DNA from: Fistularia commersonii
Taxonomy: Eukaryota > Chordata > Actinopteri > Syngnathiformes > Fistulariidae
Direction of reading: 5' to 3'
NCBI GenBank assembly: GCA_037954325.1
Contig: JBBMNZ010000019.1
Coordinates: 12,794,501 to 12,858,500 of the forward strand
DNA length: 64,000 bases
In this document: one piece after another, positions 37,180 to 47,879 of the stretch
How positions within the stretch are numbered: position 1 is the stretch's first letter
How the letters are laid out: each line of letters opens with the position of its first letter
Notes under the pieces: generated by a model
What the model saw: only the letters and a program-made list of their open reading frames with translations
Told to the model about the DNA's origin: nothing
Database searches by the model: none
Program-made: the position numbers and the translations under genes

Positions 37180-38790
37180 AAAGACAACAATCGGAGGGAT
37201 ACATTTGGGCAAAGCGTGAAATGTAGTCTAGCTGTAAAGTAATCGAGAGGTTTTGACTAAATTAGCATAAAGTTTGCTGCAGGTTAGCAGGAGACGATGA
37301 ACATCAAAAAAATTTTCCAAGTCGACTCTTAACACAATCTACAGTGTCAGAAGCCACACGTCCATTAGCCACGGTAGAAGTTTTCACACTCCAGGACTTA
37401 GCTAACCTGTCTCCCTGGCCATCTGGACTGTCAAGGAATGTTCAGTGAACACCCTAAGAAGATCCTAAAGAAGCCCATTGCTAGTAAGTTTAGCACCACA
37501 GGGTACATGTTAGTTGATCTCCCTCAAAACCATCAAGCAGTAATTGTGCTAAGCTAACTAGCCGGGGGTGGGAGCTGGTGATGATGGCAGCCTAGTGAAT
37601 CTATTCACTACCAGTGGTCGTGCTAAACTTATTAGCAGGGGGAAGGACTTGGCTCTGTCTTTCTTCATCTATCTATCTCCATGTTGACAACATGCTGAAG
37701 GAACATTGTAATTTTAGAAACTTAGCAGCTGTTGATGGAGGCAGTTACAAATCCCTCCGCTAGCAGTAGTTGTGCTAAGCTAACTGGCAGGTGGCGGGAC
37801 CTGGCTCTTTCTATATTCATCCGTTAATCTTAACGTTGGAGGACCATCAGCCTTCTTTTATGAGTTAGCAGCTGCTGATGGAGGTAACTAACATCCATCT
37901 GCTAGCTGTAGTTGTGCTAAGCTAACTAGCATGTGGGTGGGACTTGGCTCTGCCTCCTCATTAGAATACAGTGAACTAATGTGTTCTTTTAACCTCCTGC
38001 CTAGAACTTCTACTAACCTTCTCCCCGGTAACCTCCTCTCCTCCCATCCTTCCCTGCTGTAAGGAGGCACAGTACTCCAGTCCCACCAGAAGGGGACGCA
38101 TTCCCGAGGAGGACGGTCACTATGAGAATGTGGCTCCGCCCACAGTGGCCTCCTGCTCTCCTCTCAAGCCTTCCTCCTCCTCCTTCTCCTCCTCTTCCTC
38201 CTGCCAAACCTCCTCCTCCTCTTCCTCCACCAGCCGCTACAAAACCCCTGTTAATAAGATCTCCTCTCAGTCCATCTCCGCCAATGCTCCGGACGCTCAG
38301 GTGACTAACACTCTTATTTTTCCACCTCTTCCTCTTTCTCCTCTTCCTCCAGACCGCAACCCTCAGTGACAGTTGCAGTACCAGGTTTGTCCACCAGGTG
38401 TTCTCCAGTTTTCAGAGTTCTACCTGTGGGTTCTCGCCATGTTTTGCTGCCTGGGTTCACTGAGAACCAGCTTGTCTGTAGGTGTGAGTGTGTATGACTG
38501 ACAACATGTTAAGTCCCGCCCCTTGACCCGGGCAAAGCTGTGATTGGCTGTGACATGTCCTCCATCTCCTGGTGGAGCTTCTTCATGATGAGCAGATATA
38601 TGAAGTTCTCCAACACCTCTTCCTGAGAGTTCAGCTCATACTGTGTTGCACGTGTGTGTGTGTATGTGTGTGTGTGTGTGGTTGTGTTTTCTCCTCTGTG
38701 TGTAATTTATATTTTTACGGGGCTTCCTCCTTGCCCGCTGAGTCACCGCACCGTGTGTACGCAGCTCCGCCTCCTTGCCACCACACTTTG

Positions 38791-38834
<44 letters not shown>

Positions 38835-38942
38835 CACTGCAGAGCGGTTTGATTCACGGTTTGATTCAGGGTTCTCATGGTGACCTTCAAACCTTAAGGT
38901 CATGATCTTGAGGATGACACACACACTCACACATGCCCCACT

Positions 38943-38988
<46 letters not shown>

Positions 38989-39162
38989 ACTATATATAGT
39001 ATATTATATATTTATATATATATATATATATATACTATCATGTATATTGTGTACAGCACATCTTCTCATACAGACATGTAGACACACACACCATGAAAAA
39101 GGGGACATGGGCTTGCACGCCACACACACACCACATTCATGCACGCACACACTGTCAGAGAT

Positions 39163-39193
<31 letters not shown>

Positions 39194-42100
39194 GAGAAAT
39201 AAGCTGAGACACACATTCAGAAACAAACACAATCATACTAAACATAGACATACAACACAGACACAAACAAGTCCTCACACATGCACACTACACTCGTCCA
39301 GACACTACACACACATTCTGAAATAAACACACACAAGCTGCACTGAGACACACACACCATGAAGATCCACACAAACAAGGGATCACATGAACACACACAC
39401 ACACCCGCAAGCGTGAACATTCTGAACACATTGACACGCACAAGTAAAGAGGAAATGCAGACTCACACTCACAGACACACATGAAAAACACATAGATGCT
39501 CAAACACAAACACACACCATGAACATGAACATAAACACAAACATACACACACCGTGAACATAAACACAAACATGGACTCACATGGACACAAACTTGCAAA
39601 CTTATATGCAAACACACAGACACACTCTCAGACAAAAAAAAATACATTGATGTTTACACACACACACGTGCACACACTAACACGCACACACACACACACA
39701 CACCATGCACAGACTTGGTTACGGATTGATTGATTGATTGATTGATTAATTGTTTTTCCAGTTGTAATCCGCCTGATAACATTAAAGATACTTCAACCTT
39801 ATTTTGGTCCGTAAACCGAGTTTTCAGGAAGTAGTCTGTTCCTAAACCGAGGTTCCACTGTATTTTTTTTCTGTTCGGATTAAACTGAATCCAGCAAGAG
39901 ACTTTCATTAGCTTGAAAAATTAGCCAAGAGATTAGTGGGTGATTAATCAACAAGTGCAGTTTACTTGTATCTTTCAAACAAGCCAGAAATTAGCTTCAG
40001 ATAAGCATCGGGGGATTCAAAGCTTCCTGAAAACTGTGCGAATGGCAAAACTTTCCTTTCAGAAAAAAGTATCTTAGATATCAATTAGAAAATTGCCAGA
40101 GGAAGTTCGAAAACAAACTAGCAAGAAATGACCAAAGTGTTAGCTTGAAAGGTTCCCAAACATACGTCCCTGATGATCGTTGAATTAAAAGAGTCGACTG
40201 TATGTGCAGTATTTGAGGTTTCTGTCCCTTCTCCTCCTCCATTCAGCTCAAAGGGAAGAAAGGCCCCGCCTCCAACGGCGTGGCGTCCAAGCAGAAGGCG
40301 GAGCTGAAGGCGGCACAGAAGAAGAATGGGCTCGGCGGGACGAGTGGGGCATCATGCCTGAAGAGGAACAACTCCAGTGAGTGGCACAGGCTAGCGCTTG
40401 CTAACGTAGCAAACGTCAACGAGGGGGTTAATAACCTGAACTGGGACAGGAAGTGGCTGCTGATTGGCTCTTGAACCCGCCTGCTGCGTCAGATGGTGAG
40501 GTAGCAGATTGATTGAGCGGCTTGTGCACGTGCACGCGCGCTGGTTAGCCTCAGTGCATTTTCCAGCCGTAATTAATGGCTGCTAGCGGCGGCGGCGCTG
40601 GAGTTCAGCGGGTTTCCGAGGAGTTCATGTCTAACCGCCGTCCTGATAAACACGCCCCCACCCCCTCCCTCTGAGGTCTAGTTGCCATGGAAAGTCCCCC
40701 CCACCTCCCTCGCTAGGCTGGGAATGCAGCGTCACGTAAAGGGGGGGGGGTTCTGGCCTGGTTTTGGTGGAATCCAGATGCTGGCCGGCGGTTCGCAGGA
40801 ATCTCATTTCAAGCTCAAGTCCTGAAACCCGTCTCAGATCCCTGACCTCCTTTTCTGTCTGCTGGTTGCTCGGAACCAGAAAAAAGAACCTCCATAACCA
40901 GGGGGTCCTCACCTGGGGACACCGGGTTTGCAGAACCTCATCATCATAATAATAACGCCAAAATATATTCAGCCACTTTCATGTGATTTAGACACAACTT
41001 TACAGGTACATCTTGGTTAGCAGCGTCATGTTAAACCTAATCGTTTCCAAACGTGCAACCCTTTTAAAGTCCTAAAAGTTGGTGTCCTTCCAAGAGGCCT
41101 TGTAAATGTAAAGTCCTCAGACGAGGACAGAGGGTCTGCAGTACCCTAAAATGATATGTGTAGTTTCGTGTCCATAGCATTTAATGTAAGGACAGAAGGA
41201 CCAGGGTACCCTAGGATTTATACATTCCGTATTGTGTCCATATCTCTAAATCTAATGTTCTGTGATGAAGACAGGAGGTCCAAAGTACCCTAGAATGATA
41301 TACAGTATGATGTCCATAGCTGAAAAGGTAATGTCCTCGTATGAGGACAACCAGTCAAAGTGAAATAGAATAATAAAAGGTTGCTCAAGTTGGTATGTCC
41401 TGGTATGCGGACTTGAGGCCTTCAGAGGACCTGAAGTTTGTTTCCAACCCTCTTCTCTTTCTATATAAGGCACAGAGATGCGTAAATAACAGCTCGTAGC
41501 AAGGATGTTTTGATGGTTCACCATGGCACTAGGACACGCCACTCATCTAACGTTTCCCTTTCAGGCGCTGACCAGTGCAAGTATGGCAAGAACCGTGTGG
41601 AGGCGGACGCTAAGCGACTGCAGGCCAAAGAGGAGGAGCTGACCCGCAAGAAGAATGACATCCGCACCCACCTGGCCCGCCTGAAGAAAGACAGGAAGGA
41701 CTTACGCACTGCTGTGGAGGCTGCCGCCGGTACTACACAGGGAACACTTTACATGGGGCAGCGCCCCCTGGTAGTCAGAGGTGGAGCTTCACATTTAAGG
41801 TGACAGGGAATGGAGTGAACATGCAGCACAAGACGATTTGTTGTTAAAAGTAATATTTTTTAATTATATTAGTAATAGTAGAAGGAGGAATCGCAGTAGT
41901 TAAAGTAGTCATAGTTGTTGTAGCAGTTGTAGTAGTGGTAGAGGTAGTTGTAGAAGTAGCAACTGCAGCTGTCGGAGTAGTTGTTATTGTTTTAGTTGTA
42001 AAAGAAGTAATAGTTGTAGCGGTTGGAGTAGTAGTGGTAGTAGTAGAAGGAATAATAGTAGTCGTAGTAGTAGGGGTAGTTACAGTATGAGCAGTACTTG

Positions 42101-44710
42101 TTTTAGTTGAGGCAGTAGTAGTAATATGTAGTTGCATTAGTTGCAGTAGGATAAGTAATAGTAGTCTGAGTAGTAGTACAAGTATTATTTTATTATTTGT
42201 GGTAGTAGTAATCGTAGCAGTAGTATAAGTAGTGGTAGTATGAGTAGTATATGTATTATTATTTTATTAGTAGTAGTAGTAGTAGTAATAGTAGGGACCG
42301 CAAAGTAGTTGTAATTTAGCGTGTAGCCAGACAGCATATGATGGTGGTTTGTAGATTGACTCTCGTGACAAGGAAGATCAAGAGGACAAAGGGAGCGCAG
42401 AGGACAAAGTGGTGGAAGCTGAAAAGGGAAGAGTGTTGTATGGTTTTCAGGGAGGAGTTGAGAAAAGCTGTGGGTGGTCAGGGAGAGCTTCCAGCTTAAA
42501 CAACTACAGCTAATGTTATCAGGGAGACAGGTAGGAGAGTGCTTGGTGTATCATCTGGAAAGAAAGTAGATAGGAGACTTGGTGGTGGACTGAGGACGTG
42601 CAGGAGTATATACAGAGAAAGTGGTTAGCAAAGAAGTGGAACACTGAGAGGACTGAAGAGAACAAACAGGAGTACAGGGAGATACAACGTAAGGTAAAGA
42701 TAGAAGTAGCAAAGGCAAAGCAAAGGGCATACGATGACTTATATGATCAGTTGGACAGTAAGGAGGGAGAGAATGATCTATATAGTTAGGTGAAACAGAG
42801 AGATAAAGATGGCAAGGATGTACAACAGGTCCGGGTGATTAAGGATAGAGAAGGAAATGTATTGACAGATGCTAGAAGAGAGATGGGAAGATGGAAAGAG
42901 TACTTTGAAGAGCTGATGAATAGGGAAAATGAAAGGGAGGCAAGGATTGAAGAGGTGACTATTGTAGACCACAAAGTAGCCGAGATTAGTAAAAGTGAAG
43001 TGAGGAAGGCATTGAGGAGGATGAATAGTGGAAAGGCAGTTGGTCCTGACGATAAACCTGTGGAGGTGTGGAAATGTCTAGGAGAGGCAGCGGTAGATTT
43101 TCTGACTAGATTATTCAACAGGATCTTAGAGAGTGAGAAGATGCCTGAGAAGAAGTGGAGATGGTGCCCATTTTTGAGAATAAGGGGAATGCGCAGAATT
43201 GCGGCAACTATAGAGGGATAAAGTTGATGAGCCACACAATGAAGTTATGGGAAAGAGTAGTGGAAACTAGACGGAGAGCAGAAGTCAGCATTTGTGAACA
43301 GCAGGATGGCTTCATGCCTAGAAAGAGTACTACAGATGCAGTATTTGCTCTGAGAATGCTAATAGAGAAGTACAGATAACTCCAGAGGGAGCTGCATTGT
43401 GTTGTTGTGGACCTACAAGAAGCATATGACAGGGTGCCAAGAGAGGAACTCTGGCATTGTATGAGGAAGTCTGGAGTAGCAGAGAAGTATGTTAGACTGG
43501 TGCAGGATATGTGTGCTAGCTGGAAGACAGTAGTGTATGGGGTAACAGAGAAGTTCAAGGTGGAGGTGGGACTCCATCAGGGATCAGGGGGACATAGTGG
43601 GGGAGGATGTGAAGGTAGTTGGTGTGAGAGAGAATACAGAGAATAGGGTTAGATGGAGAAGGTTGATTCACTGTGGCGATCCCTTAAGGGAAGAGCCGAA
43701 AGGAGAAGAACTAGTAATTGTAGCAGTTGTATAAGAAGTAGTAGTAGTCATAGTAGTAGCAGAAGCATAAGTATTAGCTGTGGTAGTAGTCATCAGAGTA
43801 GTAGCAGCAGCATTACTCGTAGTGGTGGTAGTAGTAGTAGTAGTAGCATTATTATTAGTAGTAGTATAGGTAGTGGCAGTAGTAGCAGCAGGATTAGTAG
43901 TAGTAGTGGTACAAATAGTATGAGTATGAGTATCGGTTGTAGTGGTAATACTGCCAAAACTGTCTAAATAGGGGATGCCAGCATGTCTCCACTCCGCACC
44001 GCCAGGTCTGCTGCCTCCTCTGGTGGCTCAAAACAGTACTGCACCGGGACTGGAGGACAACTGCATGAGTCAGGCAGATATCACTGTCAGTTAAAAAAAT
44101 CAATTAAAATGCGCGCGTGTGTGTGTGTGTGTGTGTGTGTGTCAGGTAAGCGCTCCCAGTCCTCCCTGTCGGAGCGGCTGAGGCGGGTGGAGGAGGAGTG
44201 TCGCCAGAGGGAGGAGGAGCGGGTGAACCTAGAGCTGGAGCTGACGGAGGTGAAGGAGAGCCTTAGGAAGGCGCTGAGCGGCGGCGTCACCCTGGGGCTC
44301 ACCATCGAGCCCAGGGCAGGGGTGGCGCCGCCGCCAGGCCCACAGGTTAGTCCACACCCCAGGTGAGCGCCCCGGCAAGTCAGGATCATAAGCTAAGCCC
44401 CTCCCCTTTGTGTCTACAGTCCCCAGCGGTGCGCCGGCGGACCCAGGAGTCGTCACCGCTCTCCAGCTGCGACACCAGCGACACCGAGTCGTGCTCGCTG
44501 CCCGTCAACAGCGCCTCGCTGCTGCGGCGTCAGCAAGGCGTGCACAAGGCCCCGCCCGCCCGCGGACATGTGCTCCGGAAGGCCAAGGTCAGAGGTCATG
44601 GGGGTGGGGGTGGGGGGTCACGTGACCCTTTTGTTTGCTAACCTGCAAATTGTCCAATCTGGACTTATGTGTTTGTGTTTCAGGAGTGGGAGCAAAAGAA
44701 CGGAACATAA
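23450..44710 (+). CDS. afap1: afap1, actin filament-associated protein 1 (complete coding region)
   Basis: Adaptor that crosslinks actin filaments and binds and activates Src-family kinases. Coding exons: 23450-23576, 24257-24339, 30960-31068, 31156-31367, 31455-31634, 33041-33127, 33519-33591, 34417-34569, 34648-34859, 35950-36095, 37008-37122, 38064-38300 (cassette), 40247-40376, 41565-41729, 44146-44345, 44420-44587, 44684-44710. All phases agree: 807 residues with the cassette, 728 without, close to human AFAP-120 (814) and AFAP-110 (730). Features in order: [16 protein letters not shown] start; SH3-type proline motifs PPQMPLPEIP and [10 protein letters not shown]; acidic SYESYDEEEED; PH1 about 150-240 (ICAFLLRKKRFGQWTKLL); [20 protein letters not shown]; PH2 about 343-440 (GYLNVLSNNRWRERWC); C-terminal coiled coil (YGKNRVEADAKRLQAKEEEL to LELELTEVKESL); end [26 protein letters not shown] and the ending separate AFAP1 from AFAP1L1. 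The exon at 24257 has a NAGNAG acceptor. Confidence 0.96.
28356..28426. repeat. (GT)n microsatellite, about 33 units
   Basis: Pure GT dinucleotides ending in GCGCGCGC. Confidence 0.95.
29935..30250 (-). mobile_element. tRNA-headed teleost short repeat, near full length
   Basis: Written antisense to the repeat: CATTCATTAACTTTCATTTT, GGGGGCTGGAGCCTATCCCA, ACCCTGGACCAATCACA, GAACCCAGGAGAACCCGG, CATGGAGACTCCACGCAGAA, AGGCC, then a degraded tRNA-like GGGAATTCAACTGGGACTCC. This is the order of a very common fish repeat. It carries the hairpin at 30187-30243. Confidence 0.65.
30187..30243. repeat. 22-bp-arm hairpin
   Basis: Arms 30187-30208 and 30222-30243 pair over 22 nt with a single G-U wobble around a 13-nt loop. 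The outer 18 bp are perfect. It lies inside the short repeat at its tRNA-like end. Confidence 0.7.
33415..33512. repeat. (GT)n upstream of afap1 exon
   Basis: GT run 33416-33461, a GCAT quadruplet and a second GT run up to 33503, ending 15 nt before the exon at 33519. Confidence 0.9.
33915..34335. repeat. AT-rich degenerate minisatellite
   Basis: Units of about 30-40 bp containing TTTACAGTAATTTT or GGTCATTTT, in the intron before 34417. Confidence 0.55.
35330..35815. repeat. AT-rich minisatellite, roughly 36 bp unit
   Basis: About 13 copies of TTAGATATTTGTGGT plus GATTTATGGTAATATT, decayed, in the intron before exon 35950. Confidence 0.75.
36195..36535 (+). mobile_element. tRNA-headed short repeat with amplified core
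   Basis: GGTTCTCCTGCCTGGGTTCT and TCTCCAGGTTCTCCTGCC units are repeated about six times, then GGTGTGAATGAGAGGGTGAA and GATTGACAGCTGACCCATCT. This is the same body order as at 3.1 kb, but with internal tandem duplication. Confidence 0.6.
36560..36985. repeat. tetranucleotide array (GAAT/GGAT)n
   Basis: About 420 bp of ATGAATGAATGGATGGATGA-like tetramers ending 20 bp before the exon at 37008. Confidence 0.85.
37142..37175. repeat. (CA)n next to a 5' splice site
   Basis: CA run starting 20 nt after the donor at 37122/37123 and upstream of the cassette exon. hnRNP L is known to bind CA repeats in pre-mRNA and affect splicing. Confidence 0.85.
37540..37960. repeat. tandem repeat, roughly 145-bp unit
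   Basis: GTGCTAAGCTAACTAGC followed by a GGTGGGACTTGGCTCT-like block recurs at about 37547, 37620, 37771 and 37914 (spacings 73, 151, 143). Confidence 0.6.
38064..38300 (+). CDS. afap1: afap1 serine-rich cassette exon (79 codons)
   Basis: This 237-nt exon is open and in phase 0 at both ends, so it can be included or skipped without a frameshift. It carries PEEDGHYENV, a YENV tyrosine motif, then a long Ser run and SRYKTPVNKISSQSIS. Its acceptor ends in TAAG rather than CAG, which is weak and fits regulated use. The size matches the neuronal insert separating human AFAP-120 from AFAP-110 (84 residues), and it sits at the equivalent place between PH2 and the coiled coil. Confidence 0.8.
38385..38530 (+). 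mobile_element. tRNA-headed short repeat fragment
   Basis: GGTGTTCTCCAG, GGTTCTCGCCATGTTTTGCT, GCCTGGGTTCACTGAGAACC, TAGGTGTGAGTGTGTATGAC, AAGTCCCGCCCC, in family order. Confidence 0.5.
38650..39725. repeat. GT and CA microsatellite cluster
   Basis: GT runs about 38650-38680 and 38793-38833, (CA)n about 38942-38985, (TA)n 39000-39035, then 600 bp of interrupted CA. Also (ATTG)n at about 39724-39750. Confidence 0.9.
39785..39865. mobile_element. pogo/Tigger-like element end fragment
   Basis: GGTCCGTAAACCGAG and AAACCGAGGTTCCACTGTA resemble the terminal inverted repeat of the element at 50.7-51.5 kb. Only one end is clear. Confidence 0.45.
41095..41365. repeat. tandem repeat, roughly 70-75 bp unit, with GTCCTC palindromes
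   Basis: GTCCATAG plus AGTACCCTAGAATGATAT blocks repeat at about 41172, 41237 and 41311. GTCCTCAGACGAGGAC and GTCCTCGTATGAGGAC palindromes mark the two edges. Confidence 0.6.
41860..42295. repeat. (AGT)n trinucleotide array, left block
   Basis: GTAGTAGTAGT-type trinucleotides, degenerate, on the 5' side of the RTE insertion. Confidence 0.85.
42330..43715 (+). mobile_element. RTE (Expander-like) LINE, internally deleted (copy B)
   Basis: Encodes the segment before RT (RKWLAKKWNTERTEENKQ), the RT fingers (GRWKEYFEELMNRENERE; MNSGKAVGPDDKPVEVWK), NYRGIKLMSHTMKLWERVV, QDGFMPRKSTTDAVFALR, DLQEAYDRVPREELW and EVGLHQGS. It then jumps straight to the 3' end (WRRLIHCGDPL). The palm segment with FADD seen in copy A is missing. 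Stops at 42787 and 43377 and a frameshift near 43190 inactivate it. It is flanked on both sides by (AGT)n. The 5' endonuclease is largely absent. Confidence 0.85.
43718..43968. repeat. (AGT)n trinucleotide array, right block
   Basis: AGTAGTAGC-type trinucleotides continuing the same repeat as the left block. Confidence 0.85.
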
Positions 44711-45087
44711 GCCCCGCCCCCCCGGCACAGCTACTCCCGCCTCATTTCCTGTTTCTTTTTTTTTTTTTTTTTTTTATCTTTCCTTTGAAGAAACTGTGTA
44801 TATTTATTTAAAACTACTTCCTCCCGAAGCTGGCGGCCGGTTCTCCCCGCTCGCGCCTTTGCCACGCCACCGCCACTGCTGCCACCACCAGCCCGGTTCG
44901 TCACGGCTTCCTGCCCCCGCTGCATCTGTGGCTTAGCAGAGGTCAAAGGTCAAATTTCCAGTATTTATTTGTAAATGTTTAAAGAAAATACTAGCTGCCC
45001 GTTTTGTTTTTTATTTATACCGATATATTTAAAGTCTTACTGTAGAGGTTGGGGCTCCCTGACGCTCACAGCATCCGCAGCCGCACT

Positions 45088-45089
<2 letters not shown>

Positions 45090-45144
<55 letters not shown>

Positions 45145-45249
45145 CAAAGAGACAAACCCCAGAAAGCCCCAGACAAAGCACAATATTGTGTATTTTTAAT
45201 TGTGGTGTGTGTCGTCACAGTCGCACACACACGCACACACACGCAAATA

Positions 45250-45298
<49 letters not shown>

Positions 45299-45303
45299 AC
45301 ACA
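45090..45303. repeat. two (CA)n arrays in the afap1 3' UTR
   Basis: CA runs 45091-45141 and 45226-45303, separated by unique sequence. A further CA run lies at 46541-46575. Confidence 0.9.
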
Positions 45304-46886
45304 ACCTGGAAGCCTGACACTGGATCCCATCACGTCTGTAATCATGTGATCCAATCATTGGCCACCAGGGGAGCCAGAGAGCTGCAGAGGCTCCTGCAGC
45401 GCGCCCTGGTGGTGCCCTAAAAGGGTATGTTGAACTCTGGTTCAGAACTTCATAAAGGCCTAAACCACCCAGATGTTTGAACTGCACTTGGTTCTGCTGA
45501 TAATGGACCCCAGAACCGTTGTTCTCCATAGAACCAGTCAACCCAGAGGACAGCCCTTAGTACTAGATCATCCCCCCCAGGAACCTCCTGTTCTTTGTGC
45601 CAAAGTTCTAAAGGGGTGCGAACAAACCAGGGCATCAACCACTGAATAGCACAGTGTCTGAGCCCTAAGGGAGCGCTACCAAAATCAGCATGAGCCATTA
45701 GCTTGCGAAACAGGTGCTGAACAGGTGCTAATGCTAACACGGGGCCAAGATGAAGTGGGACTATGATGTAGGATCGTTGTAGCTGCCGGGCGAGCATAAG
45801 CTAGCATGACATACCGTGAGCAGAGCTAACCAGACAGCATCGTTGGCATGGCGACCCGTCACTAGGGTCATTACTCCCTCACCAGGTCTCAGCTTGCTGA
45901 CATTGCCTTATATAGTGATAGAGGGGGGCGGGGCTTTGGGTTGGCGGAGTGCACCAGGAGGACAATATCACAATATGCTAAAATCGTGTTGGGGTTAAGC
46001 TAACACTGGTGTCTTCACCGTTGTGACTCATTCGATGCTACACCTGTTGAGGGTTGTGTCGTTAGCTAGCTGGCGGAGTCTCACGCCAGGAAGACGGCCA
46101 ATGAAATCCCAAAGTTTTATCTGAAGGACCCTCTCATCTGCGCCTTCCCCGTTTGAGGACACCAGTGTGTCCAGGTGCTACTTAGCTAGAAGGCAAGAAA
46201 CCTAAGCTCAGGAGATAAAGGTCACAGTTCATTTACTTATCAAGTTAGCCACCTTGCCAAAGATTTAGTTCCAGAGGGTCGGAGGTCAAGTTTGTAAACA
46301 ACATCAGATGTCAAAGTCGCACTAGTACCCGCTAATAGCTGGTGTTAGCTTGTCTTGTAAATAGTAGCATCTGAATACAACCCTAGCACAACCACACTCT
46401 CCTGAACAAATGACCAGACACACCTGAACAGATGTCTGCACACACACAGCCAGACATACACGTGAACAAACACCTGCCAGCAGCCAGACTTTCACACACT
46501 GACTGAAAGACTGTGACTTTTCTTTTTTAAGACGGTTAAACACACACACACACACACACACACATACACACACACTCTCCTGACTGTCCCCAGCAGTGCA
46601 TCTTTTGAACGCATCCTGTACATACACCTCTCCCCTCGTGTTGTGCATGTTGCCATGGAGACCGTATCTTAACAGTATTTAGCACACATTCCCTTAGTGT
46701 CCGATGTTGGTAAATGTGAAGCTGCTGTACATAGCTCGGTGGGTGGGGGTTTTCGGGTGGGGTGTGGGTGGGTGGGTGGGTGGGGTTCGGGGTACACACT
46801 CATGCATCAGTGTTTGCACCTTAATACTTTTTCTACCTTGTATCTCAGACAGCCGCCACCTCGGCAGCACACTTTGTACATGAACG

Positions 46887-46892
46887 AATAAA
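46887..46892 (+). promoter_or_regulatory. afap1: AATAAA poly(A) signal, probable afap1 end
   Basis: Canonical hexamer followed within 20 nt by a CA and GT-containing stretch. It is the only AATAAA noted downstream of the afap1 stop and before the LINE remnant. Confidence 0.6.
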
Positions 46893-47394
46893 CGTCCTCC
46901 ACAAAGCTCTGCTGACTCCGCCTCTTCAGGGTAGGGGTCTCCTCCAGGAGGACACCAAAGATGGGAGGAAGGACCAGGAGGGACTCTTTGGAGGTCGTTC
47001 AGATCATTGTGGAAGCTTCAGAGACTCATTAAAAGCCCATGATTGGCTCATCATCTTCTGCAAATGCCCTCCAAACATCAGTCTGAACCAGGAGGTCTGC
47101 AGCTCTCTGACTGAGGACCAGCAAGGAACATCAGCGGGTATTTTATTTGTGCTGCTGCTAAGACTTTGATTTTAAAAAACATCACCCTGTAAACACACGC
47201 ATGCACACACACACACACACACATAGTCTACTAACACTCAACACAGGTTTGAGCTTCTCGGGTCCTTCTCAAATTTGATTAAATTAAATTCTATTTCATT
47301 TCAACTTATTTTAATTGGCACAGTGTTGCAGCAGTTAGCCCCACTAGGTGATGAAAGGCTTATATAGGTGGAGACTGTTTACATTGTTGATCAA

Positions 47395-47790
47395 TTCCAA
47401 TGTTGACAGTGAATCTGTTGGTGATCAAGATCACGACTCCAACTCCTGAAGAGCACATCGAAGGTACTTCTGATCCTTCTTGTGGATGCCTTGCCTGAGG
47501 CCATGGGTAGGAGGGCAGGACGCCGGACCGTCTATGAACTCCTGTCTTCCACTCTTTGCTGAGGTGACCAGATGTTCTACTTCCTGGTAGAGCCCTTTGA
47601 TTGCAGCTATCCTGTGGATGCTCCAAGCTTCACTGTTGTATTCCATGATAGGACTAATGTGAAAATCAAATTCTCTCCTGAGACAAGAACAGCCTCTTTA
47701 TCTTCATCTCTTTGATGGATTGTCCACCACTGCTGACAGTGGAGCCAAGATATCTGAGGCTGGAGTTCTTAGAGTTTGAAATCGTACTTT
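47395..47790 (-). mobile_element. antisense LINE remnant (RT C-terminal region)
   Basis: The reverse strand near 47765-47690 reads SLRYLGSTVSSGGQSIKEMK, a typical post-catalytic RT segment. A 71-codon open piece (MEYNSEAWSIHRIAAI, 47431-47646) continues it. Heavily decayed; clade not assigned. Confidence 0.6.
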
Positions 47791-47879
47791 CACATATCTA
47801 TCAACAGTTTTTCTGGACTTTTATGGTGCACACTGAGAGCAGCCTCTGCAGTTGTGAAGGCTGATGGGAGGCTGCAGAA

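Larger units (their letters stand above)
44711..46910 (+). other. afap1: afap1 3' UTR
   Basis: Non-coding from the TAA at 44708-44710 to an AATAAA at 46887-46892. It contains a T tract (44757-44775) and the CA arrays listed separately. An earlier polyadenylation site cannot be excluded. Confidence 0.6.

Noticed and set aside
113..44710. Reading the first two genes as ablim3 and afap1l1
   Set aside because: Considered because that pair is also adjacent in human (5q32). [56 protein letters not shown] and the EWEQKNGT end match AFAP1, and SSWMILKGE with LALWKRNDLKKK matches ABLIM2.
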